DNA from: Acidobacteriota bacterium | GTDB taxonomy: Bacteria > Acidobacteriota > Blastocatellia > Pyrinomonadales > Pyrinomonadaceae | Assembly: GCA_019239425.1 (NCBI GenBank) | Contig: JAFAZX010000036.1 | Coordinates: forward strand, 122,637 to 186,636 | Reading direction: 5' to 3' | DNA length: 64,000 nt | Part shown: piece by piece, positions 6,834-15,271 of the stretch | Layout: every line of letters begins with the position of its first letter | How positions within the stretch are numbered: position 1 is the stretch's first letter | The notes under the pieces: generated by a model | Database searches by the model: none | Told to the model about the DNA's origin: nothing | The model's input: only the letters and a program-made list of their open reading frames with translations | Program-made: the position numbers and the translations under genes

Positions 6834-9743
6834 ATGGACTTCAGATCACTCACACTTATTAACGACTACATCATTAGCTTAAATCCGCTCTCACATTCGC
6901 CATTACGCTTGAGCTTATTACTTTCACTCCTGCTCATGCTGACCGGCTTGTGTCCGAATGTCGCAGGACAAGTTGCCATTCCGCTTTCCCAACTTGACCC
7001 AAAGCTGCCAACGGATAGGCAAAGACTTCAATTAACGGCTGTATTCAGCGGACAGTTATATGTTGGCACGTCTGAAGGATTATGGGTGATCGGTAAAGAT
7101 AGACGGACGCTTAAAATTGATGCTGTTAGAGGAGCTATTACCAGCCTGGACATAGGAGGCGAAACCTTATTCGTTGGCACCTCTGAAGGCGAGTGGATTG
7201 TCGGTGAAAAGGGCACAGTAACCGAGGTTAAAGGCGTCGAAGAGTTGAACAGAAGTGATAGCTATGTGGTAGTCGTCGGCGAAAAGTTATTTATTACTAC
7301 ACAGAATAAAGGTTTATGGATTGTTAATGCAGATGGTGAGTCAACACGGGTCGAAGAGTGGAAGGGGAGGATCGCTAACATACGACCCTACGGGGAACAA
7401 GCATTTATCATTGCCGATTCTAGTTATTGGCTGGTCAGTCAGTCAGGCAAGGTAATTCCCGTCAAGAGTATCAGAGGCAATTTCTATGTTTCTCAAGCGT
7501 TGGTAGAAAAGTTATTGGTTGTCACAGATGTAGGAGTTTGGTTCATCAATAAGGACGGGGAGGCAACCCCCCTTAATTTTAGGGAAAGAATCTATTGGGT
7601 GTGGGGCCTTGGAAATCAAGTGCTCATCAGCACCGCTAACGGGAGCTTTTGGCTGGTTGATCATACCGGTGGGATAACTCCGATTAAGCAATTGAGAGGA
7701 TGGCCGAATGATATAGCAAATGCTGTAACACCTTTCGGCGAACGGTTATTTCTTGGGCTGTATGATGGATTTTACCACGTCGGTGAAGATGGCTCATCGA
7801 CACGGGTTGAGGGTGTGGAAGGAGGGGTTGGTTACATAGGAGTAAGCGGCGGACAGATGTACGTCGGCACGACTGAAGGTTTGTGGGTATTCGACAAAGA
7901 TTACAGGCAAGTTAACAAAATGACGAGTGTGAAAGGGCAGGTTGTACATGTCGATGTGCTCGGAGCGGACACCTACCTCGTTACCGCGGTCGGGTTATGC
8001 CGCCTCGATTCAAAGGTTCGTATCAAAACGAACTTATCGCCTGGTGCTTGGTGGAGAACGCTATCCGGCAACTTGCTGCCTCCAAACTGGCTTCCTTCCG
8101 AGAGCGTCAGGGCAACGGCCTCTTACGTAGATGAAAATGGGAATGACCCATACCCCGCAAGGGTATCAAGAGAATTTAGCTTTGCTAAAGCTGATGGTGA
8201 AGCCACCCCTTTTGGCAAGTTTACTATCAAGGAACAATTCGGTTACAGGATAGGCTGGGGAGATAACGAAGTTCAGTATTGGGTGGTAGACCAGTGGGGC
8301 AATACGTTTCTTACGGAAAAGGCTATCTATTTCGGAGTCCCGAGCCAAATTTTTCTTGCAACAGTGCCCCTAATATTTTCGGTGCTGTTCGTTGTGGGCT
8401 GTTTTGCTTTAGCCCCGAAAGTTGATTTTTGTCATTCCGCTATAATGAACCCTTGGTTGCGAAAGTATTTTTCGCTCGGGAGCGTCCCGCTTCTTCTGTC
8501 CGTCTTCCCTTCGCTCCGCCGTCATCTCCTACGTCGGTACTCCGCTTCCATCAACAAGGATAAGGAATTCAGCGAGTGGAAAAAACGGTTCGTCTGCCCT
8601 AATGAGGAATTTCAGCCTGATAATTTTGGTAAGAAGTTGGAGGGTGAAGGAAGATTACTGCTAACGGGACAATCGGGGATCGGCAAGACTTCATTCTTCA
8701 AACGTCTGACGGCTAATTATGCCTCTCAGGATAAACCGGCACATCCCCCACATGTCGCCCCCATCTACATTCCGCTGACGAATTATGGCGGCAACTCCTT
8801 AGAAGAGCTTGTCTATAATCAGCTCTTTTCTTACGGCAAAATTACCGACAAAGAGCTTGCCCCCATGTTCCTGGAGCAAGGTGGGCTACTTATCTTCCTC
8901 GACGGGCTCAACGAGGTTCAGAACGTCTCGGACAGGCAAAGGCTCGGCGCATTCGTCGAGAAGTATTGGACTGTCAACTACATCTGCGTCAGTTCGCAGC
9001 AGCCTTACCCTGAAGTTGAAAATATCTCTAAAGTGGAATTGAAGCCTTTTAGCAGAGAAAAAGTCCGCGAATTTATTAGCCAAAGGGTTGGTAACAAAGA
9101 AGTCGCAGAAAGAGTGTTAGACAGGTTTACTGATCAGGATTATCAGCTTTACAGCATCCCGCGGGATTTGGATTTTGCCGTTGACATTCTCAATAGCGGA
9201 AGGACGGTTTTACCGAGTTCGAGAACGGAATTATATAAAATCACATTCAGCTCCATCTTTGCTAAATGGAAGGAGAACGGGACTGCGGAAGCGCAGGACA
9301 ATCTATGTGAGCGCGCCTACACGATGATTGTACAACGTGACTCAGCTTTTGATTCCGTTGATGACCCGCATTTCAAAGAGGTTACCGCAGACCTTCTAGA
9401 ACAAAAATTCTTAGTGAGACGGGAGGGGAGCTATAATTTTCGCCACGACCTTATTCGCTCTTATCTGGCCGCTGAGTATTTTTATCCGCGCTGGAATAAT
9501 TTGTTTGAAGGGATGGGCGGAAGGCCGATTGATAGCAACTGGTTAGAAATGCTCAAGTTCTCCTGTGAGAATATCGAAGATTCAGTTGAGTTAAAAAGTC
9601 TCATCTACGCGGTGCTAAAAAGAAGCGTTAGAAAAGACTTGGTTAAGGATTTATTTGAATGGCTCAAAGCTAATCACCCAAGCAAATGTAAAACTTGGGA
9701 AAGAGATTTCTATGCAAAATACGGAGAACTAGACTTCAGGTAA
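6834..9743 (+). CDS. secretory-signal beta-propeller / transmembrane / NACHT STAND ATPase
   Basis: The frame is open from 6519, but the ATG at 6834 places a signal sequence near the N-terminus (LRLSLLLSLLLMLTG, about residues 24-40); this gives 969 residues. Residues about 60-400 contain at least eight repeats of the form G(E/N)xLFIxTxxGLWxV..DGxxTxV, which looks like a beta-propeller. A beta-sandwich-like stretch precedes a membrane segment at about 505-527. The cytosolic half is a NACHT NTPase: Walker A GQSGIGKTS at 612-620, Walker B LIFLDGLNE with D690, and a helical arm. The C-terminal about 200 residues are helical. The topology suggests a periplasmic sensor driving a cytosolic STAND switch. 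It differs from Avs proteins, whose sensor is C-terminal and cytosolic. The start is the least certain point. Confidence 0.78.
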   Translation: MDFRSLTLINDYIISLNPLSHSPLRLSLLLSLLLMLTGLCPNVAGQVAIPLSQLDPKLPTDRQRLQLTAVFSGQLYVGTSEGLWVIGKDRRTLKIDAVRGAITSLDIGGETLFVGTSEGEWIVGEKGTVTEVKGVEELNRSDSYVVVVGEKLFITTQNKGLWIVNADGESTRVEEWKGRIANIRPYGEQAFIIADSSYWLVSQSGKVIPVKSIRGNFYVSQALVEKLLVVTDVGVWFINKDGEATPLNFRERIYWVWGLGNQVLISTANGSFWLVDHTGGITPIKQLRGWPNDIANAVTPFGERLFLGLYDGFYHVGEDGSSTRVEGVEGGVGYIGVSGGQMYVGTTEGLWVFDKDYRQVNKMTSVKGQVVHVDVLGADTYLVTAVGLCRLDSKVRIKTNLSPGAWWRTLSGNLLPPNWLPSESVRATASYVDENGNDPYPARVSREFSFAKADGEATPFGKFTIKEQFGYRIGWGDNEVQYWVVDQWGNTFLTEKAIYFGVPSQIFLATVPLIFSVLFVVGCFALAPKVDFCHSAIMNPWLRKYFSLGSVPLLLSVFPSLRRHLLRRYSASINKDKEFSEWKKRFVCPNEEFQPDNFGKKLEGEGRLLLTGQSGIGKTSFFKRLTANYASQDKPAHPPHVAPIYIPLTNYGGNSLEELVYNQLFSYGKITDKELAPMFLEQGGLLIFLDGLNEVQNVSDRQRLGAFVEKYWTVNYICVSSQQPYPEVENISKVELKPFSREKVREFISQRVGNKEVAERVLDRFTDQDYQLYSIPRDLDFAVDILNSGRTVLPSSRTELYKITFSSIFAKWKENGTAEAQDNLCERAYTMIVQRDSAFDSVDDPHFKEVTADLLEQKFLVRREGSYNFRHDLIRSYLAAEYFYPRWNNLFEGMGGRPIDSNWLEMLKFSCENIEDSVELKSLIYAVLKRSVRKDLVKDLFEWLKANHPSKCKTWERDFYAKYGELDFR

Positions 9744-9900
9744 GCTGCTCTCCGAAACCCTGTCTATTCACCGTCTACCGCGACAAGGTGCAGGCGCACT
9801 CCCCAAGCGGGGCATTACTAAGCGAGCGCCCCGCAGAGCGCCGCCGAAGCGAGTACGGCGTGCGCAGCCCCCAGAGACGCCGCGAGGGTTTGTGAGTTGT

Positions 9901-9938
9901 AGGGACGCGAGGGAGCCGATACCCCTGCGTCCCTTTTT
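9901..9938 (+). terminator. rho-independent terminator after the NACHT gene
   Basis: AGGGACGC (9901-9908) pairs perfectly with GCGTCCCT (9927-9934), followed by TTTT. It lies three bases before the next promoter. Confidence 0.7.
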
Positions 9939-9940
9939 CG

Positions 9941-9969
9941 TTGACTTATCCTTTCCGCACGCATATCTT
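9941..9969 (+). promoter_or_regulatory. sigma-70-like promoter, copy 1 of a duplicated module
   Basis: TTGACT (9941-9946) and TATCTT (9964-9969) with a 17-base spacer. The downstream word CGCGCATCCAG recurs with the same hexamers and spacing at 11148-11187, ahead of the related gene at 11272. Confidence 0.65.
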
Positions 9970-10101
9970 TCCGCGCATCCAGCGGGGCGCTCCTCCACGT
10001 CGGCGCACGATGTCCTTCCGCGTCGGCCCTATTGATCGCCGGCCGTCATGTCTCCTTCGCACAGTAAGCCTACCGCCGGCACGCCTGACAGGAGGTCTCC
10101 T

Positions 10102-11028
10102 ATGTTTTTCCGCCGCTTCTGTCTCTCCGCCTTCGCCCTTCTCTGCCTGCTCGGCCTCTCAGCCGCACAGTTGCCCTGCCAGCCGCAGCAAACTAACGCC
10201 CTACCGATACAGCTAAAGCAGCTCGGTCTCCCCACCAAGATAGACGGCACCTGCGGCTGCCAAGGCGCGGGGAAGGGTTCGCCCACCAGTCCATTGCGTC
10301 AAGCGAACGACCTGCAAAACACCATCAAGAACAACTTCCAACTCGCGCCCAGTGCCCAGCAGAAGTTAATAACGGTCGGCGACATGATCCGCCTGCAAGG
10401 GATAGTGGACGACGTACCGCAGGAGCAACTTCAGCGCGGCGACCGCTTCCACCTGCCCAGCCCTGCGCAGCGCACCCTCTTGCGAAGCATCAACATCGGC
10501 CCTAACAGGCAGTTCGGCGAGGGCGATTTGGTGACGCTCGTCGGCTTCGTCATCGGGGCGCGCCACTCGAATACCGACGACGGCGAGAGCGTAAACTGTA
10601 ACCTCGCGGGCTGCGCGGCCAACGACATCCACGTGGATGTGACGGCGCACCCGCGCGACAATGACGTGGACAAGGGCGAGCAGATGAACGAGGAGGGGCT
10701 GTCCGCAGAGATCAGCCCGCACCACCGCCCCGAGGCGTGGGAGACGTTCGACGCCTCGGCCTACCGCTCCGTCTTCCGCACGCACCCGGTCATGTTCGCG
10801 GGACAGTTGTTTTACGACGCCAGCCACAGCCCCGGAGGCGGGCCCGACCGCGCCGCCGTATGGGAGGTGCATCCCGTGTATGCGATCTGGGTCTGCCGGA
10901 ACACAACGCTCAGCCAGTGCCCGGTGGCAAGTCAGAACAACCCAAACGTCTGGATTCCCTTCGACCAGGTGCGAGGCGCGTTCAACCTCAACGTACAGAC
11001 TACGGCGAAGTGTCAGGACAACCCCTGA
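10102..11028 (+). CDS. secreted protein of unknown function
   Basis: The ATG at 10102 follows CAGGAGG, giving 308 residues. A signal peptide (RRFCLSAFALLCLLGLSAAQ) precedes a mature protein with several cysteine pairs (CGC, CNLAGC, C at the end). The C-terminal part contains FYDASHSPGGGPDRAAVWEVHP, which resembles FDFSHGQRGKAPNIFEIHP in the secreted protein encoded at 11272-11916, so the two share a domain. The domain family was not recognised by name. The gene has its own promoter (9941-9969) after a terminator, so it is probably monocistronic. GC is higher than in the NACHT gene upstream. Confidence 0.7.
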   Translation: MFFRRFCLSAFALLCLLGLSAAQLPCQPQQTNALPIQLKQLGLPTKIDGTCGCQGAGKGSPTSPLRQANDLQNTIKNNFQLAPSAQQKLITVGDMIRLQGIVDDVPQEQLQRGDRFHLPSPAQRTLLRSINIGPNRQFGEGDLVTLVGFVIGARHSNTDDGESVNCNLAGCAANDIHVDVTAHPRDNDVDKGEQMNEEGLSAEISPHHRPEAWETFDASAYRSVFRTHPVMFAGQLFYDASHSPGGGPDRAAVWEVHPVYAIWVCRNTTLSQCPVASQNNPNVWIPFDQVRGAFNLNVQTTAKCQDNP

Positions 11029-11147
11029 GCGGCAGAACTAGGATGACATGCACCTGGTGTCGCCGAGCCCCAATCGAATAATCGGGGGCGCGGCTGGCTC
11101 CCAGCAATATGACGCCGCATATGTCGCCGCAGTGGCTGTAATTCCTA

Positions 11148-11176
11148 TTGACTACCAAGGCCAGCGGATATATCTT
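11148..11176 (+). promoter_or_regulatory. sigma-70-like promoter, copy 2 of a duplicated module
   Basis: TTGACT (11148-11153), 17-base spacer, TATCTT (11171-11176), then CGCGCATCCAGG. Hexamers, spacing and initial transcribed bases match the copy at 9941-9969, while the spacers differ in sequence. It lies 95 bases before the ATG at 11272. Confidence 0.62.
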
Positions 11177-11271
11177 CTCGCGCATCCAGGGGGCCGCAAC
11201 ACACTCCGGCGCTGTCACTGCCTTCCACGCCGGCCGACTTCAACGCACTCACCTACCCGAGGAGAACCGGC

Positions 11272-11916
11272 ATGAGACGCCTCGTCTTCTTCGCCCTATT
11301 GCTTCTGCTCGTCCCATTGACCGCCCGCGCGCAGCACTGCGGCACGGAGCGTTGGGCCGTAAAGACCGGCACGGACTCGGACGTGTCGAAGATTGACCTC
11401 GACCACCCGCAGAAGGTAAGCATCGATGACCTCCGCCAACTCCACGGCGGCAAGAAATTCACGAAGAAAGAACTCCTGCAACACCCGAAGGACAGGGTAG
11501 ACCCCGCCGAACTTCAGTCCTTCACGCTCGACGCAACGATGATCGCTTACAAGAGGGAGGGAGGGCCGACGGGTGACTCCGACTACCACATAGTTCTGCG
11601 CGACAATAGCTGCCCGAAGAACGTGAGCTGCACGGTCGTGGTCGAGATACCGCTGGCGGCGTGTGTTGACACGGCCTCGCATCCGGGCGAGAACCGCAAG
11701 TTCATCCTCGACCACACCACGAAGGCGCGCGCCGACTTCGACGCCTTCGTGGCGAAGGACAAGCCGAAGAATCTGAACATAGAGGAAAAGTTCAGGGTGA
11801 CGAACACGCCGGTGAGGGTGTTCGGCGTCGGCTTCTTCGACTTCTCGCATGGGCAGCGCGGCAAGGCCCCGAACATATTCGAGATTCACCCGGTGCTGCG
11901 CATCACCTTCCTGTGA
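11272..11916 (+). CDS. secreted protein sharing a domain with the 10102 gene product
   Basis: This 214-residue protein starts with a clear signal peptide (RRLVFFALLLLLVPLTARAQ) and GAGGAGAA before the ATG. The mature part has an internal cysteine pair (CPKNVSC) and the C-terminal motif FDFSHGQRGKAPNIFEIHP, matching the equivalent motif of the upstream secreted protein. Together with the duplicated promoter this points to an ancient tandem duplication. No catalytic motif is visible. The product is expected in the periplasm or outside the cell. Function unknown. Confidence 0.7.
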   Translation: MRRLVFFALLLLLVPLTARAQHCGTERWAVKTGTDSDVSKIDLDHPQKVSIDDLRQLHGGKKFTKKELLQHPKDRVDPAELQSFTLDATMIAYKREGGPTGDSDYHIVLRDNSCPKNVSCTVVVEIPLAACVDTASHPGENRKFILDHTTKARADFDAFVAKDKPKNLNIEEKFRVTNTPVRVFGVGFFDFSHGQRGKAPNIFEIHPVLRITFL

Positions 11917-12053
11917 ACGCGAGTAGGCGACGGAGCACACCCGTGGCCTGTGCCGGGGAGCCGCCTTTGACTGGCTCGCCGCAGTGGCCCCTAGTTACGC
12001 AGTTAGCCCAGTCGATTAGGTAGGCTTTTAACGATAATCGTGAGGAGGAATAT

Positions 12054-12533
12054 ATGAGGTTTCGATGCACAATCTTCACACTGGTTGTTACGATCATGTC
12101 CGTACTGGCTCTTGGCACGGGCAACGGAAGTGCGCAAGGCCCTACCGTAACAAAGTTTACGATTACATTTCGCACCACTTCCGATGACAAGGACTACGAC
12201 ACACAGGTTCAGGATCGAATCATCTGCAACAACGTAGACACGGCAAGCCTTTATTGTTGCAGCGGAGGTAGTAGCAGTGACTACTGGAGCGACGGCTCAG
12301 CGGTCTCGCGCGACATATCGATCCTACATGCCATCGACAAGGCGGCAGTTCCTAACTGCACGCTGGTTCTCGGAAGCCGCGCATACGGCGACGACAAGTG
12401 GGTGTTTGTCCCGACGTTGCACATCCAGTACAGCGACGGTACTAGCGAAGACCGTACTTACGGCGGCACAACACTAAATTCACGAGGAGGCGAAGCAGTC
12501 GTGCGCCGGTATCGAATCGGCGATAGCCATTGA
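12054..12533 (+). CDS. small secreted protein, unknown
   Basis: This 159-residue protein has GAGGAGGA before its ATG, a signal peptide ending near GNGSAQG, and a mature beta-rich domain with four cysteines (ICNN, YCC, NCT). Hydrophobic and polar residues alternate (VTKFTITFRTT, FVPTLHIQYSDGT), suggesting a beta-sandwich. I do not recognise the family. It belongs to a run of five small exported proteins on the plus strand (10102-13401), which may be a secreted-protein cassette rather than an operon because spacing between genes varies. Confidence 0.62.
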   Translation: MRFRCTIFTLVVTIMSVLALGTGNGSAQGPTVTKFTITFRTTSDDKDYDTQVQDRIICNNVDTASLYCCSGGSSSDYWSDGSAVSRDISILHAIDKAAVPNCTLVLGSRAYGDDKWVFVPTLHIQYSDGTSEDRTYGGTTLNSRGGEAVVRRYRIGDSH

Positions 12534-12582
12534 ATCCCACACCTATAAAGGGTCGTACCCCCGCCCCTCAAAAGGAGAGCCC

Positions 12583-12918
12583 ATGAAACGCCCCAACGTC
12601 ACTCTCGCAATCGCGGCCGTCCTTTGCATCGTCACGGCCACAATCGGCTTCGGCGGCGACTACATCAAAGACCTCTTCCGCTCGGGCGGCACGGCGCAGG
12701 CTCTCGCCGTGCCGCCCTCGACGGAAGCACCGCCCGCAGCGCCAGCGCCCGACCCGCAGCGCGACGAGAGTCAGATCACCGTCTTCGTCACAGACACAGG
12801 CGAGCGCTACCACCGCGGCGACTGCCGCTACCTCTCGCGCAGCAAGCATGCGATCTCGCTCAAAGAAGCGAAGAGGCAGGGCTACACGCCTTGCAAAGTA
12901 TGCAAGCCGGCGAGGTAG
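12583..12918 (+). CDS. exported protein with YHxxxCxxL...CxxC metal-binding tail domain
   Basis: This 111-residue protein has AAAAGGAGAG before the ATG, an N-terminal membrane or signal segment (about residues 7-25) and a Pro/Ala-rich linker. The C-terminal 50 residues contain RYHRGDCRYLSRSK followed by EAKRQGYTPCKVCKP. This His/Cys pattern is the small zinc-binding domain often found at the end of secreted or thermonuclease-like proteins (YHxxxCxxL..S...I.L.EA...GY.PC..C.P). No nuclease domain is present here, so it stands alone. Likely function is binding of a metal, DNA or cell-wall component; unknown. Confidence 0.7.
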   Translation: MKRPNVTLAIAAVLCIVTATIGFGGDYIKDLFRSGGTAQALAVPPSTEAPPAAPAPDPQRDESQITVFVTDTGERYHRGDCRYLSRSKHAISLKEAKRQGYTPCKVCKPAR

Positions 12919-13059
12919 GCTGAGTATGAAGGATGCTCATGGCTCGTGGTCCATGAGCGACGCTCACAGGATTCTAAGTAGTGTATGTGGACGAGCCTCT
13001 TGAGGGGTGCCAATGTAAATTGAAGGCAGCAACCTGCAAGCCAAAAAGGAGGATGCGTT

Positions 13060-13401
13060 ATGAGGAAGACGAGAAGAGAGTTTATTACAGGTCTGGCTGG
13101 ATTAATTGGGGCGGTTGGCATCGTCGCGGTTGTCCCAAATCCGGCGAGAGCTTGCATCTATGGGACTTGGGTGGTGCGTTGCCGTAACGGCCATGATGAC
13201 ACTGTCACGCGCGGCACCTGCAACCATTACTGCGAGAAATCGGGATGCCGTGAAAAATCGTTCTCTGATGGAGCAGGGAATATTGTGTGCCCAGATAGTC
13301 ACGCGAACTACGTGAATACCGGAACCAGTCACGATCCCGCTAAGGTGCTGCAATCTTATAAGTGCCGCACTTGTGGGAAAGAATGTCGCCGCGATATTTA
13401 A
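13060..13401 (+). CDS. Tat-exported Cys-rich small protein
   Basis: This 113-residue protein starts after AAAAAGGAGG. The N-terminus TRREFITGLAGLIGAVGIV is a twin-arginine signal, implying export of a folded, probably metal-loaded protein. The mature part is rich in cysteine and histidine (CRNGHDD, CNHYCEKSGC, CPDSH, CRTCGKEC), suggesting two zinc or iron sites. No known family was recognised. GC is clearly lower than in the secreted-protein genes before it, so it may have a separate origin. Confidence 0.65.
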   Translation: MRKTRREFITGLAGLIGAVGIVAVVPNPARACIYGTWVVRCRNGHDDTVTRGTCNHYCEKSGCREKSFSDGAGNIVCPDSHANYVNTGTSHDPAKVLQSYKCRTCGKECRRDI

Positions 13402-13719
13402 TGAAATTTAATCTAGGAATAGCAGGCTAAGGACAAGTTATCTCCATAAGGCATACACCTGAATGTGTCAATGACTTTTGGAGAGTAGAGAGGGTGTAAT
13501 CGCCAATGCTATGGGGCCAACTATCGGCGGCCAAAGAATACCCGAAAGCTAGTATTTACCGACTGCATCTTAGTGCTCGAAGCGATGAAGTTTGTGCAGT
13601 AAGTGTTGCAATGATCCAATTGTTGTGCCCCGACTCCGGTGATAGCAATCATTGTTAGCGCGTTTCGATACTTAATAATCACACAAAGTAATGAGCAGAT
13701 ATAGATTTCAATAGCAACT
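13402..13719. other. intergenic region, nothing recognised
   Basis: About 320 AT-richer bases between the Tat-exported protein and a membrane protein. No convincing promoter, terminator, RNA or repeat was found. Confidence 0.4.
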
Positions 13720-15081
13720 ATGACAACGCGGGAGTTGCTCTATTCCAGTCATTCCGTCTTGGGCGTCTTATTTACGTCGCCGCCCTGGAAGGTCTTCTTA
13801 TATGCTTCCGCGGCAGCCTGCTTATTACTTCTTTTGCCCGCTTGGCTATTACATCTCCACTCGATCCCAACAACCAGTGATAATTTAGGCTTTTTTTATA
13901 CCTACCATTGGTCGGTGGTATATCCAATCATCATCCCCCTGTTACTCGCGATGGCCGTTGCCGTCTCCGAGCGAATGAATAGTTGTGTTGTTCAACTTAT
14001 TAAGGACGGTAGAATCACGACTCGTCCGGATAGGAACGAACCTAGCTACGCCGAGGCACTCTCTCGCTATCTTCAAGCACGGGCAAAGAAATTAGTCATA
14101 ATCGCATTTGTCATTACCGTTATTGTAACTTTAGCTGATACGTACGACTTATGGATTGGCTTCATCGCTGACCATGTTCCGTCATCACGAAACCCCGGAT
14201 GGGACACGGCTTTTAACGCTCAGAACTGGGGTGGAGCGTACCAAGTTCAGAATTTTTCCCCCGGCGACCATTACCTTCGCTTTAAGCTTGGCAATCTATT
14301 TTTCGATGTGATTGCCTACCTATTTCAGGGAACTGCTTTCTTCCTTGGTCTCTTCTGGGTCGGGAAATTCACCTTATACCTAATGGCATTTGCGCGCTTA
14401 ATTGGCGGGGAAGATGCATCCTACCAATTTAACCCGCTAACAAGCGACCTTGATTTCTGTATGGGTCTGAAACCTATGGGCGTATTATTTAATAACTTTT
14501 TATCGATTACGGTTGTGCTCACGGGATTAGCTTTTCTTAAACGTTTGTACTTGATTGACTCAGGAAGAGGGCAACCTTTCGGAATGTATCTTCAAACATC
14601 CTTTTGGAATATTATTCAACCCTCGAAAGATAACCCTCTTCCTTTTCCATTTAATCACTTCACCGAGTTTTTTAGATCAGGCTGTTGGGGCATTGATGGA
14701 CTTGATGTCAGCGCACTCATTGCAGTTGTTTTTATGACTGTCCCTATAGTCGTGATCTGCTTTCTGCCGTTATGGCAAATACGAACTCTTGTTGATAAAC
14801 GCCGCAGTGAAGAGCTTGACAGGCTACAGGCAGAACATGCTGAAGCATTACGCTTACGAAACTATGATAGGGTGCAGCTTGTACAATACGAAAAGCAATG
14901 CCTCGAAAAGGCAAATATCTGGCCGAATGGTAACGCTAGAGCTAAACGTTATCTAACGATTATATTTGCACTAGCCGCCGGTGCATTCGCACCGCCACTT
15001 CTCGCCATTGTGTTAGCGGGTAGTTTCTCAGATGGCTTGGTGAAATACTTCAAGTTAATTTTCCACAGTCGAACAGCTTAA
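13720..15081 (+). CDS. polytopic membrane protein, unknown
   Basis: This 453-residue protein has about seven hydrophobic segments (near residues 25-45, 68-88, 124-144, 205-235, 250-272, 340-362 and 418-442) and a cytosolic coiled-coil stretch rich in Glu, Arg and Leu (about 365-405, KRRSEELDRLQAEHAEALRL). GC is low relative to the neighbouring pdhA sequence. I do not recognise the family. It stands alone on its strand between the secreted-protein cassette and pdhA. Membrane proteins of this kind in defence islands can be effectors, but nothing here proves that role. Confidence 0.62.
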   Translation: MTTRELLYSSHSVLGVLFTSPPWKVFLYASAAACLLLLLPAWLLHLHSIPTTSDNLGFFYTYHWSVVYPIIIPLLLAMAVAVSERMNSCVVQLIKDGRITTRPDRNEPSYAEALSRYLQARAKKLVIIAFVITVIVTLADTYDLWIGFIADHVPSSRNPGWDTAFNAQNWGGAYQVQNFSPGDHYLRFKLGNLFFDVIAYLFQGTAFFLGLFWVGKFTLYLMAFARLIGGEDASYQFNPLTSDLDFCMGLKPMGVLFNNFLSITVVLTGLAFLKRLYLIDSGRGQPFGMYLQTSFWNIIQPSKDNPLPFPFNHFTEFFRSGCWGIDGLDVSALIAVVFMTVPIVVICFLPLWQIRTLVDKRRSEELDRLQAEHAEALRLRNYDRVQLVQYEKQCLEKANIWPNGNARAKRYLTIIFALAAGAFAPPLLAIVLAGSFSDGLVKYFKLIFHSRTA

Positions 15082-15271
15082 GTTTTAGACTGCTAGAAGC
15101 AGTGTTTAGCGTTTAGGACAACAGCGGCTTGATAAGCCCAGAACGTTTAGATGAAGCCATTAAGCTGCTGAAGGTCTGCTTGCGCGGACATAGCCAAACC
15201 GGCTGCGATGACCTCCGAGTGTGGACATGTGCTAAAACATTAACTTAGGAGCCGCGTGCTGCTCAATCACT

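Larger units (their letters stand above)
9744..10101. other. intergenic region with terminator and promoter
   Basis: The first 150 bases are GC-rich (alternating GCG/CGC words) without a credible gene. The second half contains the terminator at 9901-9938 and the promoter at 9941-9969 listed separately, so transcription of the NACHT gene ends and that of the secreted-protein gene begins here. Confidence 0.55.
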
